Part shown: positions 16,465-24,150 of the stretch, piece after piece | How the letters are laid out: each line of letters begins with the position of its first letter | Position numbering within the stretch: the stretch's first letter is position 1 | Assembly: GCA_905479625.1 (NCBI GenBank) | Contig: CAJQNF010000082.1 | Coordinates: forward strand, 1-47,083 | Source of the DNA: an uncultured Flavobacteriaceae bacterium | Lineage (GTDB): Bacteria; Bacteroidota; Bacteroidia; Flavobacteriales; Flavobacteriaceae | Length of the DNA stretch: 47,083 nt | Reading direction: 5' to 3' | Program-made: the position numbers and the translations under genes | Notes under the pieces: model-generated | Databases searched by the model: none | The model's input: the letters and a program-made list of their open reading frames with translations, nothing else | What the model was told of the DNA's origin: nothing

Positions 16465-17637
16465 TTACAATTTTAAGGAAAATCCTTTTTTTTCAAAAAC
16501 GCCCGTTAACCCAACAATAAAAAGAGCAAACAAGAATGATATCAATAACCCAAGCCAAGAGGTTGTCAACAGTTCCGGAAGATGAATTCCAGATATCTCT
16601 CTCATGGGATAAATAAAATAGGGAAGCATATAACAGGTCAGTGTAGCTGTTCCTGCCGGGGCTATAAACTTTGCCCATGAAACCTGCTTTTTGATATCGC
16701 CGATATAATAAAATAACATAAACAGAATGAATCCGATTCCTGTGCAGATCGATAGCCATGATGGGGTTCCCTGAATTTTTGAAATCCCCCAGATATCCCT
16801 TGTTGCCAAACCAAAGAAAATATTTACAGTTCCCAGAATCAAAAGTATCCATAAAACATAATTTGACTTCTTCTTTGGTATTTTCATAAACAGTAATGTT
16901 GCCAAAATACCAGCAGTAGTAAAGGCTGGAATCGTACCTGTATATATAGTTGACAGTAAGCCCATAAACCCTTGGCTTTCTATAGCAAAATCTGAAAAAT
17001 TAAGAGCCGCTAACAGGTTCAATATTAACCAAACAAAGATCATGAACCACAAGTTCCCTTTGCTATACAGGTAAATAAGGGCATTAAAAAGGTAGGCCCA
17101 GCCTATTAGACCTAAAATTCCCCACCATTGAGTTGTAAACCATAATTCTCCATTACTTCCTCCTTTGTAAATACCTGCCAAATAGAGTAAAATACAAAAA
17201 CCCACAACCTGTATCGGGAGATGCCATTTTTTCGGAACCGGGCTTCTTTTCCAATTCATCCATATAAGACCCACAGCCAAAGCCATCAACAAACCCCAAA
17301 CACTTTTACCTCCTGGAATTCCATCACTATAAGCCGTTTCCCAATTCACCATGAACAAACCAATCAATAATAACGACAGGGACCTGATCAATATATGCTT
17401 CGTAATAGTTGTCCGACTATCTCCTTTATCTAATCGATTCTTTATGGCAAATGGAATACTTAAGCCTACTATAAATAAAAATAAAGGAAAAATAATATCA
17501 GAAAAGCCCATATAATCTTCAGTTGCTGAGGCATGGGTCAGCCATTTAGGCACTTCTTTCAATGTCCAGAAATCATTGACCCAGATCATCAGAAGCATGG
17601 TTAAGGCTCTTAATATATCGATTGATGCTATTCTCAT
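16465..17637 (-). CDS. DUF5009 / HGSNAT-like multi-pass membrane acyltransferase
   Basis: 390 residues, about ten to eleven membrane helices. The opening RIASIDILRALTMLLMIWVND and the following FSDIIFPLFLFIVGLSIPFAI are the hallmark of the DUF5009/HGSNAT family, in which the mammalian member transfers acetyl groups from cytosolic acetyl-CoA across a membrane to glucosamine. Bacterial roles are poorly known, mostly glycan- or peptidoglycan-sugar related. It starts 25 bases after the phosphopantetheinyl transferase and may be the last gene of the polyketide operon, where it could tailor or handle the product, but it may equally work on sugars with the downstream oxidoreductase. Confidence 0.75.
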   Translation of the reverse strand: MRIASIDILRALTMLLMIWVNDFWTLKEVPKWLTHASATEDYMGFSDIIFPLFLFIVGLSIPFAIKNRLDKGDSRTTITKHILIRSLSLLLIGLFMVNWETAYSDGIPGGKSVWGLLMALAVGLIWMNWKRSPVPKKWHLPIQVVGFCILLYLAGIYKGGSNGELWFTTQWWGILGLIGWAYLFNALIYLYSKGNLWFMIFVWLILNLLAALNFSDFAIESQGFMGLLSTIYTGTIPAFTTAGILATLLFMKIPKKKSNYVLWILLILGTVNIFFGLATRDIWGISKIQGTPSWLSICTGIGFILFMLFYYIGDIKKQVSWAKFIAPAGTATLTCYMLPYFIYPMREISGIHLPELLTTSWLGLLISFLFALFIVGLTGVFEKKGFSLKL

Positions 17638-17662
17638 AAGTGTCAGTTTTAATTTGGATTAC

Positions 17663-18256
17663 TTATTTTTGACTTTTCTTATAATTGCTAATCACATAAG
17701 ATCCATAACGACCGTGATGGCTAAGAGAACATAATTGGTGTATTTTTTGCCCCATTTGGTATAACTCAGGAATGCCAAGGTAATTCTTCTCTATAACCAC
17801 GTCGCTTTCGTCATAACTCATACTGATTGCTATTGATGAAATCATAGCATTATATAACTGTTTTTTACCCAGGTGATCTTGACTTATACTAATTACTTCG
17901 GAAAAAAGACCTGTACCAGATTCCCCTGCATAGGCCTGGGTATGTACAAAATTATTGTTTACTTCAGAAACAGTATGGTATATTTTACCGCCACATGTTA
18001 CAATTCCTTTATCATCAGCGAGGATTTGACATTCAAAAGCTTTCGGATTTAATTGGATGCTTTTATGAACTCTTAGCCGGGCTTTATAGGCGCTTTCTTT
18101 CATCGACCAGAGTTTCCACACTAAAATATCAGGCGCTGATGATTCAAGGATCATCGCTTGTTCATTTGAGGAATACACTTTTTCCAGAAATCCTTTACGC
18201 CTCCAATTACTCTGCTTTTCAGCCAGATTTAAGTCAACAATATCGTTACCAATCAT
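17663..18256 (-). CDS. 4'-phosphopantetheinyl transferase
   Basis: 197 residues. The Mg-binding motif MIGNDIVDLN (Asp5, Asp8) opens the protein and the second family motif is LWSMKESAYKA (Trp50, Lys53, Glu54, Lys58). The enzyme moves phosphopantetheine from CoA to the serine of a carrier protein. It is larger than AcpS and smaller than a typical Sfp, in the range of compact group II enzymes. It lies 11 bases after the ACP gene, so the operon carries its own activating enzyme, which suggests that its unusual ACP is not served well by the housekeeping AcpS (inference). Confidence 0.88.
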   Translation of the reverse strand: MIGNDIVDLNLAEKQSNWRRKGFLEKVYSSNEQAMILESSAPDILVWKLWSMKESAYKARLRVHKSIQLNPKAFECQILADDKGIVTCGGKIYHTVSEVNNNFVHTQAYAGESGTGLFSEVISISQDHLGKKQLYNAMISSIAISMSYDESDVVIEKNYLGIPELYQMGQKIHQLCSLSHHGRYGSYVISNYKKSQK

Positions 18257-18267
18257 TTAGCTTAAAA

Positions 18268-18519
18268 TTAGGTTATCATTTTCTTCTGAATGATCTCCAA
18301 AGCTTGTTTTACGCTTAACATTTGCTCCATGGACTCATTGTCTATTTCAATATCAAACATATCCTCAACGTCCAGCACAATATCAATGAGATTCGCCGAA
18401 TTCACCTTTAGATCATTGATAAAATCGGTTTCCTCAGTAAGTTGCTCAAAAGCAGTCTGATCCTGAACATAAGGCTTTACGATCTCTTTTAATTTTTTAA
18501 TTAATATTTCCTTTTCCAT
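18268..18519 (-). CDS. Acyl carrier protein dedicated to the type III PKS operon
   Basis: 83 residues, acidic, four-helix ACP pattern (MEKEILIKKLKEIVKPYV, then DFINDLKVNSANLIDIVLDVEDMFDIEID). The attachment serine should be Ser41 in VNSANL; the usual DSL/DSLD triplet is replaced by NSA, although the spacing to the following IVLDVEDMFDIEI helix is canonical. It should carry the growing acyl chain as a thioester. It sits between ketosynthase (3-base gap) and phosphopantetheinyl transferase. Confidence 0.88.
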   Translation of the reverse strand: MEKEILIKKLKEIVKPYVQDQTAFEQLTEETDFINDLKVNSANLIDIVLDVEDMFDIEIDNESMEQMLSVKQALEIIQKKMIT

Positions 18520-18522
18520 TTT

Positions 18523-19797
18523 TTAATCTTTAAATTTTTTGAAAATTACACAGGCATTTACATCTCCAAACCCGAAGCTTGCCTTGATCACTGTAGATAC
18601 TTTTTGGTCTCTCCTTTGATGCGGAATTGACAATTCTCCAATTTCTTCCTTAATTTCAGGATGGAGATCTTCACAATTGATCGATGGGAAAATAAAATTA
18701 TGCTCAATTTGCAATACTGAGGCCACACATTCTATACTGCCTGCAGCCGCCAAACAATGCCCTGTCATTCCTTTTAGTGAATTGATAGGCGGAAAATTAT
18801 TTTTTGAAAGATCCAGTGCGTGTTTCCAGTTTTTTATTTCTAAAGTATCCTTTGAGGTTGCTGTAAGGTGGCCGTTGATTGCGTCTATGTCAGTAGCCTT
18901 TATACCTGCATCCTTTAAAGCCGATTCAATGCACTTTTGAACGGCAATAGAATTTGGGGCCGTCATGGTTCCTCCATTCCGCTGACCACCTGAATTTATA
19001 TGTCCACCAAGGATTTCTGCATAAATAAAAGCCCCTCTTTCTTTGGCGCTCTCAAGATCCTCAAGCAATAAGGCTCCTGCCCCTGAGCCGGGGACAAATC
19101 CTGAAGCCGATGCACTCATGGGTCTTGATCCTAGCGAAGGACTTTCGTTGTATTTATAGGTCATTACCCGCATGGCATCGAAGCCTCCCCAAATATAGGT
19201 GCCGTGATCACTGCAGCTTCCTACCAGCATCCTTTTGGCCTTACCATTTTGGATCCGTTCAGCTCCCAGTAAGATAGCCTCTGTTCCAGTCGTACAGGCT
19301 GAAGAATTCGTACTCACTTGATTGCCACATCCCAGAATACCCCCCAAATAGGCACTAATACCACTGGACATGGTTTGAGCAACAGTATTGCTCCCCAAAC
19401 GTCTTACCTGGCCCTCATCCAATTTATAAACCGCTTCTCTGAATTTATCAACACCTGATTGACCTGCCCCAAAAATAATTCCTGAGTCATAATCCACTTC
19501 TCTTTCCTCGTCATTTTCGAGACCGGCATCCTTCCAGGCATCCATCCCTGCCATACATCCATATAAAATTCCCGAACTGTTAAAATTCCTAAGTTGTAAA
19601 GGCGTTAAATATGCAGCTTTTAGTTCACCGGAAACTTCAGGAATTCCTCCAATACAACAAGAAAAGCCCTTGTCTTTAAGTTCCTGATAATACTGAATAC
19701 CGGAAATTCCCTGCTGAAGGGATTTTAGAAAATCAGGAATGCCCACCCCATTAGGTGATACGACCCCTAGCCCGGTTATAACTACTCTTTTTTTCAT
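18523..19797 (-). CDS. Beta-ketoacyl-ACP synthase (FabF/FabB type)
   Basis: 424 residues, usual KAS I/II length. The catalytic triad is intact: Cys168 in SSACTTG, His310 in NGHLTATSKD and His347 in GMTGHCLAA. The FabF-type glycine-rich end (KASFGFGDVNACVIFKKF) is present. It condenses malonyl-ACP with an acyl-ACP and so extends the chain on the neighbouring ACP. Differences from housekeeping FabF include NGHLTAT in place of the usual NAHGTST around the first His, typical of specialised KASs in secondary-metabolite loci. It overlaps no gene but is 4 bases from the dehydratase. Confidence 0.9.
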   Translation of the reverse strand: MKKRVVITGLGVVSPNGVGIPDFLKSLQQGISGIQYYQELKDKGFSCCIGGIPEVSGELKAAYLTPLQLRNFNSSGILYGCMAGMDAWKDAGLENDEEREVDYDSGIIFGAGQSGVDKFREAVYKLDEGQVRRLGSNTVAQTMSSGISAYLGGILGCGNQVSTNSSACTTGTEAILLGAERIQNGKAKRMLVGSCSDHGTYIWGGFDAMRVMTYKYNESPSLGSRPMSASASGFVPGSGAGALLLEDLESAKERGAFIYAEILGGHINSGGQRNGGTMTAPNSIAVQKCIESALKDAGIKATDIDAINGHLTATSKDTLEIKNWKHALDLSKNNFPPINSLKGMTGHCLAAAGSIECVASVLQIEHNFIFPSINCEDLHPEIKEEIGELSIPHQRRDQKVSTVIKASFGFGDVNACVIFKKFKD

Positions 19798-19801
19798 ATA
19801 C

Positions 19802-20233
19802 TTATGCTAGCATTCCTGCGATTTCACCCCTGCAAACCAATTGCCCTTGCTCATTCACAGCTTTTACATGACACTTTAACTTATTAAATCTAAAATACTG
19901 CTTTTCTGAAATTACTGTTATCTTTTCTTTAGGATATACCGGATGGAAAAAATCAATTTTATGCGATGTTAAAGCAATTTTTGGCGCCTGCTGTTGCAAA
20001 TCATTTGGAAATAAAAGAATCCCCAAACAAACAACCCCAATTTGCGCCATAACCTCCGTTAAAATAACTCCGGGGGTAACCGGATGGTCTTTAAAATGTC
20101 CCTTATAATAGAAACTATCTTCCGGAAATGTATAGGTTCCTGTAATGCCATTTTCTGATATATCCGTTAATTCATCAACGAATAAAAAAGGCCTCTGATA
20201 AGGCAAATATTTTATAATTTCTTCTGACTTCAT
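19802..20233 (-). CDS. FabZ/FabA-like 3-hydroxyacyl-ACP dehydratase
   Basis: 143 residues, single hot-dog domain. The active site GHFKDHPVTPGVILTEVMAQIG has His46 and Glu60, a spacing of 14 residues as in FabZ. The N-terminal PYQRPFLFVDEL is the family's substrate-entry segment. It removes water from 3-hydroxyacyl-ACP to give enoyl-ACP. It lies 1 base after the reductase and 4 before the ketosynthase. The operon has no separate ketoreductase, so 3-hydroxyacyl-ACP must come either from the housekeeping FabG or from the adjacent SDR enzyme. Confidence 0.85.
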   Translation of the reverse strand: MKSEEIIKYLPYQRPFLFVDELTDISENGITGTYTFPEDSFYYKGHFKDHPVTPGVILTEVMAQIGVVCLGILLFPNDLQQQAPKIALTSHKIDFFHPVYPKEKITVISEKQYFRFNKLKCHVKAVNEQGQLVCRGEIAGMLA

Positions 20234-20234
20234 A

Positions 20235-21029
20235 CTAACTTAAATGCTCACCCCCATCCACTGGCAGTATACAACCATTGATCCAGGAAGCTTCTTTTTT
20301 ACATAACAAATAAACGGCATTGGCGACATCTTCCTCAACGGTCAACCTACCAAATGGATTTCTCATTACCGCATGCTTCTTGATCTGATCACTGCCCGGT
20401 ATCATTCTTAACGACATGGTATCGGTTACACCTGCCTGAATGCAGTTCGCCCTTATCCCAAAAGGAGCAAATTCAAGCGCTATATTTCTGGTAATGGCTT
20501 CTAAACTTGCCTTTGCGGATGAGACTGCAGCATAATTTTTCAGTGGCCGCCTCCCTCCTTCACTGGTAAAACTAATGATCCTGCTGTCGTTAGCAAGGAA
20601 TTGTTCATCAAACAGCGACTTAAACCAATCATATAGACTAAGCGCCATGGCCTGAATAGTGATGTCAAAATCCAAGACCATCAAACTATTTGAACCTTCC
20701 TCTGTCATGGGTTTTAAATTCCCTTTTGCAACACTATGCAGTAAACATTTAATTTTCCCATTGTCACCCAATTTTATTTTCAATTCATTTAAAACCGCTC
20801 TTTTATGTTCAGGACGTAATATGTCTCTATTAAAAGACAATAAGTCTACTTGACAATTTCGAATCTCAGAAAAATGTTTTTCTATCTCCGGCATGTCTGA
20901 TTTCCTGTCACGATGAACAATACAGATATTCATCCCATGTTTGGCCAGTTTCTTTGCAGAGGCCAAACCTAAGCCCCGGGACCCTCCTAGTATCAAGGCC
21001 CAATCGTTATTTTTAAATTCCTTTACCAT
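20235..21029 (-). CDS. FabL/FabI-like SDR reductase (probable enoyl-ACP reductase)
   Basis: 264 residues, Rossmann SDR with GGSRGLGLA at about 15-23. The catalytic pair is Tyr166 and Lys173, a Y-x6-K spacing, which distinguishes FabI/FabL enoyl reductases from the Y-x3-K of ordinary ketoreductases. CLLHSVAKGNLKPM matches the FabI-type HS(A/V)A segment after the third strand, and ISFTSEGGRRPLKNYAAVSSAKASLEAITRNIALE resembles FabL. It most likely reduces enoyl-ACP to saturated acyl-ACP with NAD(P)H; a ketoreductase role cannot be excluded. Its start overlaps the type III PKS stop by 7 bases. Confidence 0.75.
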   Translation of the reverse strand: MVKEFKNNDWALILGGSRGLGLASAKKLAKHGMNICIVHRDRKSDMPEIEKHFSEIRNCQVDLLSFNRDILRPEHKRAVLNELKIKLGDNGKIKCLLHSVAKGNLKPMTEEGSNSLMVLDFDITIQAMALSLYDWFKSLFDEQFLANDSRIISFTSEGGRRPLKNYAAVSSAKASLEAITRNIALEFAPFGIRANCIQAGVTDTMSLRMIPGSDQIKKHAVMRNPFGRLTVEEDVANAVYLLCKKEASWINGCILPVDGGEHLS

Positions 21030-22075
21030 TCCAACAATATTCTTTGTGCAGAAAATCCTGGCCCAAAACTTAGCATGAGACCTTTTTCTCCGGGTTTAAT
21101 ATCTCTTTCCATAAATCGCTGAAGCACATACAAGACCGTTACACTTGACATATTTCCATACATTTTGAGCACATCTTTTGTATCATCAATGTTTTTACCC
21201 AACGAGCCAAATAACGCCTCCACGGTTTGCACAATTTTCTTTCCTCCCGGATGAAAGATCAAATGATCTACATCTTCAATCTTTATTCCATTTCTTTCCA
21301 AAAAAGGATGTACGATAGCCGGGAAATGATTGGATATAGTTTCAGGAACCGATTTATCAAGTATCATTTGTAATCCTGAATTTCTCAACTTAAAACCCAT
21401 CATTTGTTCCGCATCATAAAAATGATACATCGCTTCGTCAACAATAGTTGGTCCTGAATCTTCCGGGCAAGATGATAAGATTACACTTGCGGCACCATCA
21501 CCAAAAATAGCAGCGCTTACAATATTCACCATAGAAAAATCTTCTAATTGAAAGGTTGCTGTGGGAGATTCTACTGCCACAACTGCCGCTCTTTTACCTG
21601 GGTTCGCTTTGAGGAAGTTTTTAGCATAAATAACACCTGATACGCCTGCAGCACATCCCATTTCTGTAACCGGGAGTCTCACAACATCTTGTTTCATCTC
21701 CAATCTATTGATCAAATAGGCATCCAAAGAGGGTATCATAATCCCAGTGCAACTCACAGTAATCAAAAAATCAATGTCAGTAGGCTTTAGTGAAGACTTC
21801 TCAAGTGATTTTTTAAGACAAGACTCCCCTAGAATAATAGACTCTCTTTCATAGATTTCATTTTTTTCCTCAAAAGAAGTTTTGTTAAATACTTCATCTG
21901 CATCCATAATGGAGTACCTTCTGTCTACCCCTGCATTCTCGAATAATTTAATGACTTTCCTTTTAAAACGCTCCTCCTGCCCCTCCAACCAAAGGTTCAA
22001 AAAAGGAATAATTTCCGAAGTATTTCTTGTATATTTTGGCAACGACTTTGCTACCGATAAAATTTTAACGCTCAT
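21023..22075 (-). CDS. Type III polyketide synthase (chalcone synthase superfamily)
   Basis: 350 residues from the ATG at 22075, which overlaps the upstream methyltransferase stop as ATGA; an upstream start at 22096 adds only seven residues. The type III PKS triad is intact: Cys141 in EMGCAAGVSG, His275 in HLIFHPGG and Asn308 in MYGNMSS. The C-terminal LSFGPGFSAQ is the conserved GFGPG loop. Type III PKSs work as ACP-independent homodimers that extend a CoA- or ACP-borne starter with malonyl-CoA and cyclise it. Bacterial members beside fatty-acid-like genes often take long acyl starters and make alkylresorcinols or alkylpyrones. That inference fits the FAS-like set following it here. Confidence 0.92.
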   Translation of the reverse strand: MSVKILSVAKSLPKYTRNTSEIIPFLNLWLEGQEERFKRKVIKLFENAGVDRRYSIMDADEVFNKTSFEEKNEIYERESIILGESCLKKSLEKSSLKPTDIDFLITVSCTGIMIPSLDAYLINRLEMKQDVVRLPVTEMGCAAGVSGVIYAKNFLKANPGKRAAVVAVESPTATFQLEDFSMVNIVSAAIFGDGAASVILSSCPEDSGPTIVDEAMYHFYDAEQMMGFKLRNSGLQMILDKSVPETISNHFPAIVHPFLERNGIKIEDVDHLIFHPGGKKIVQTVEALFGSLGKNIDDTKDVLKMYGNMSSVTVLYVLQRFMERDIKPGEKGLMLSFGPGFSAQRILLEW

Positions 22076-22779
22076 ATATTTGTTTTCATAATCCACTGAT
22101 ACCTAAAGGCCCATTTCCAATTGATATTACTTTTTATTTGTAATTGATTTGCAAAATATTCCAATTCACCTTTTTTAAATCCTCTGCGAATAGAAATCAG
22201 GCCATCATTTCTAATAATCTTATTGTTAATAAAGAAGCTGATGATACTAAATAAGAAATAGGCCAATTTGTTCCGGTGAAGATCGTTTACCACGATTCCA
22301 AGCCTTGCCTGTTCTTTGAGAAGACGTAACTTATCCAGTATTTCCTTATCATTCAAATGATGGAGAAAAAGGGTAGAAAGCGCAATATCATATTTTAATT
22401 CTCTAAACTCTTCTGAAAAAATATTCATTTGTACATAAGTGATATTTGGAAAACCTAAAGATAATAGCCTCGCATATTGAATACTATCTTTATTGGCATC
22501 AATCCCAATTAATTTAAATTGATAACCCAATTTTTCACCAAGTTTGGAGACTCTTCTCAACATATCACCATTACCGCATCCCAAATCCACAATAACCAGT
22601 TCTTTGTCTTTTGGAAGATTTTCAGTCAGTTGTTGAATTCCGTCAAGGCTAACTTGATTTCCACCCAACCACTTATTGATACTGGCCAGGATATCTAAAT
22701 TGGTTCTTAAAGCTTTTCCTTCTAAAGTGAAATCATCCATGATCTCCCTTTCATCGGTTCTGTATGTTGTATCTATCAT
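22072..22779 (-). CDS. Class I SAM-dependent methyltransferase
   Basis: 235 residues. The SAM-binding motif I is IVDLGCGNGDMLRRV (Asp65-Gly71), followed by the acidic end of strand 2 (LIGIDANKDSI), motif II-like YDIALSTLFLHHL and VVNDLHRN. The N-terminal YRTDEREIMDD is found in a group of Bacteroidota and actinobacterial methyltransferases that sit with type III PKS and FAD-oxidoreductase genes. A likely job is O- or C-methylation of the polyketide phenol. Its start overlaps the FAD gene by four bases (22776-22779), and its end overlaps the PKS start, so all three are translationally coupled. Confidence 0.87.
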   Translation of the reverse strand: MIDTTYRTDEREIMDDFTLEGKALRTNLDILASINKWLGGNQVSLDGIQQLTENLPKDKELVIVDLGCGNGDMLRRVSKLGEKLGYQFKLIGIDANKDSIQYARLLSLGFPNITYVQMNIFSEEFRELKYDIALSTLFLHHLNDKEILDKLRLLKEQARLGIVVNDLHRNKLAYFLFSIISFFINNKIIRNDGLISIRRGFKKGELEYFANQLQIKSNINWKWAFRYQWIMKTNI

Positions 22780-23900
22780 ATACCCTCTATTAATTTACCA
22801 TGAGTCATACTAATAATGCGTCTCACCAATCCAGGGAAACTTTTTAAACTGTTCATTACATATAAAGCCACTGATTTCATGGTAAACAGACGGGCCAAGA
22901 ATCTCCCGGTTTCTATTCTTAACTTAAAGGCTTTATTCCATTGTGCCTTGTATTTATCTTCGACTTCGCTTCTTAACAACCCTTGCTCAAAATATTCTAC
23001 AATCAGTTCTGAAGCCATTTTTGCTCCTTGAATTGCCATACTCATGCCATTACCGCATAAAGGATGTATCATACCCGCACTATCTCCGCACATCAAAATA
23101 TGATCCTCAGTTACAGGCTTAGATGCAAAAGAAATCTGACTGATACTTAAGGGTTTTTCAAAAGTACTTGTTGCATTCTTAAAAATAGCGCCAAGCGCTT
23201 TGTTATTACAAATAACTTTTGCCTTAAAGTCATCTATGTTTTTATATTTTTTAAATTCATCATATTGCGCTATATAACATATATTGACAAGGTTATTTTC
23301 AATTTTTGAGACGCCACAATAACCACCATAAAAATGGTAAAGGCCTACTAAATCTTCAGGGTAATCAACTGAATAATGCTCCTTCACAGCCAAATACGGG
23401 GCCTTGGAATCTAAAAAACTCCGTTTGAGCTTCTGGTCCAAATTAGACCGCTTACCAAAGGCTCCAATAACAAAGGTACCTTCCAAATTACCGGTTTCTT
23501 TTAGAGTAAGGAGAAAGCGATCATCTTTAAATTTTATATCCAGAACAGCATCCTCCACAAAATGAACACCGTTAGTAATGGCTTGGTTAAACATTGCCTG
23601 ATCAAGCGTATATCGGCTCAGGCTAAACCCTCCTAATGGTAACTTTGCCTTAACAGCTTTACCTTTCACAGCGCTTAATTCAAAATGTTCAATTTTTTTT
23701 GCACCAAAATCAAATGGATCAAAACCCAATGATCTCAGATAAGGTAACACTTCGTTTGACAGGTATTCTCCACATACTTTATGCCTGGGATAACTGTTTT
23801 TCTCAACCAGCGTAACCTGTATTCCAAAACGTGACAAATGAAGTGCGCTAGTCAATCCGGCCAAACCGCCACCAACAACAATTACATGTTTTAAGGACAT
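22776..23900 (-). CDS. FAD-dependent oxidoreductase (UbiH/geranylgeranyl-reductase-like)
   Basis: 374 residues from the ATG at 23900 (MSLKHVIVVGGG); a GTG at 23909 directly abuts the stop of a short upstream reading frame and is an alternative. The GGGLAGLTSALHLSRFG nucleotide loop (about 10-26) and the second FAD motif ILMCGDSAGMIHPLCGNGMSMAIQGA (about 275-300) are present, as is PRHKVCGEYLSNEVLP, typical of geranylgeranyl-reductase-like proteins. In type III PKS loci such flavoproteins hydroxylate the aromatic ring towards a quinone, or reduce double bonds in a side chain; both are possible. It opens the polyketide operon. Confidence 0.87.
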   Translation of the reverse strand: MSLKHVIVVGGGLAGLTSALHLSRFGIQVTLVEKNSYPRHKVCGEYLSNEVLPYLRSLGFDPFDFGAKKIEHFELSAVKGKAVKAKLPLGGFSLSRYTLDQAMFNQAITNGVHFVEDAVLDIKFKDDRFLLTLKETGNLEGTFVIGAFGKRSNLDQKLKRSFLDSKAPYLAVKEHYSVDYPEDLVGLYHFYGGYCGVSKIENNLVNICYIAQYDEFKKYKNIDDFKAKVICNNKALGAIFKNATSTFEKPLSISQISFASKPVTEDHILMCGDSAGMIHPLCGNGMSMAIQGAKMASELIVEYFEQGLLRSEVEDKYKAQWNKAFKLRIETGRFLARLFTMKSVALYVMNSLKSFPGLVRRIISMTHGKLIEGI

Positions 23901-23909
23901 TCTTTTCAC

Positions 23910-24041
23910 TCAATTTTTAAAGTTAGAAGATACGGCTATTTTGACAATATCCACTCTCTTCATAAGATTCGAAAAACATTTAGGAATGATATCATTTTTT
24001 ATATAATCAAAACTGTCGCTATAACTTAACATGATAAACAT
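23910..24041 (-). CDS. Possible 43-residue leader or small protein ahead of the polyketide operon
   Basis: The reading frame from the ATG at 24041 codes for 43 residues (opening MFIMLSYSDSF) and its TGA stop touches the GTG at 23909 in front of the FAD oxidoreductase. It falls within the presumed 5' leader of the operon (promoter candidate at 24090-24097). The same frame stays open upstream to 24227, where it becomes antisense to the NADH dehydrogenase gene, so the longer version is rejected. It may be a leader that couples translation, a small protein, or chance. The family is unknown. Confidence 0.3.
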   Translation of the reverse strand: MFIMLSYSDSFDYIKNDIIPKCFSNLMKRVDIVKIAVSSNFKN

Positions 24042-24089
24042 GTGCCTGTAACAGTCTAGCGATTGGTTGATCGTTTTCAGTTTATTTTT

Positions 24090-24097
24090 CAAATCTA
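24090..24097 (-). promoter_or_regulatory. Candidate -7 element for the polyketide operon
   Basis: On the minus strand the bases read TAGATTTG, a full match to TAnnTTTG. A TTG lies only 15 bases upstream (24113-24115), closer than the usual 19-20, so the match is imperfect. It would start transcription near 24083, giving a leader of about 180 bases before the FAD oxidoreductase and including the small reading frame. Confidence 0.4.
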
Positions 24098-24150
24098 AAT
24101 AAGTATCTTGTTCAACGGAAATATGAGTTTTATTTCTAACTTTTTGACCT

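Noticed and set aside
17638-17662. Possible operon boundary between the PPTase and DUF5009 genes
   Set aside because: The 25-base gap holds no terminator or promoter, so the boundary cannot be drawn; the DUF5009 gene was left as possible operon member.
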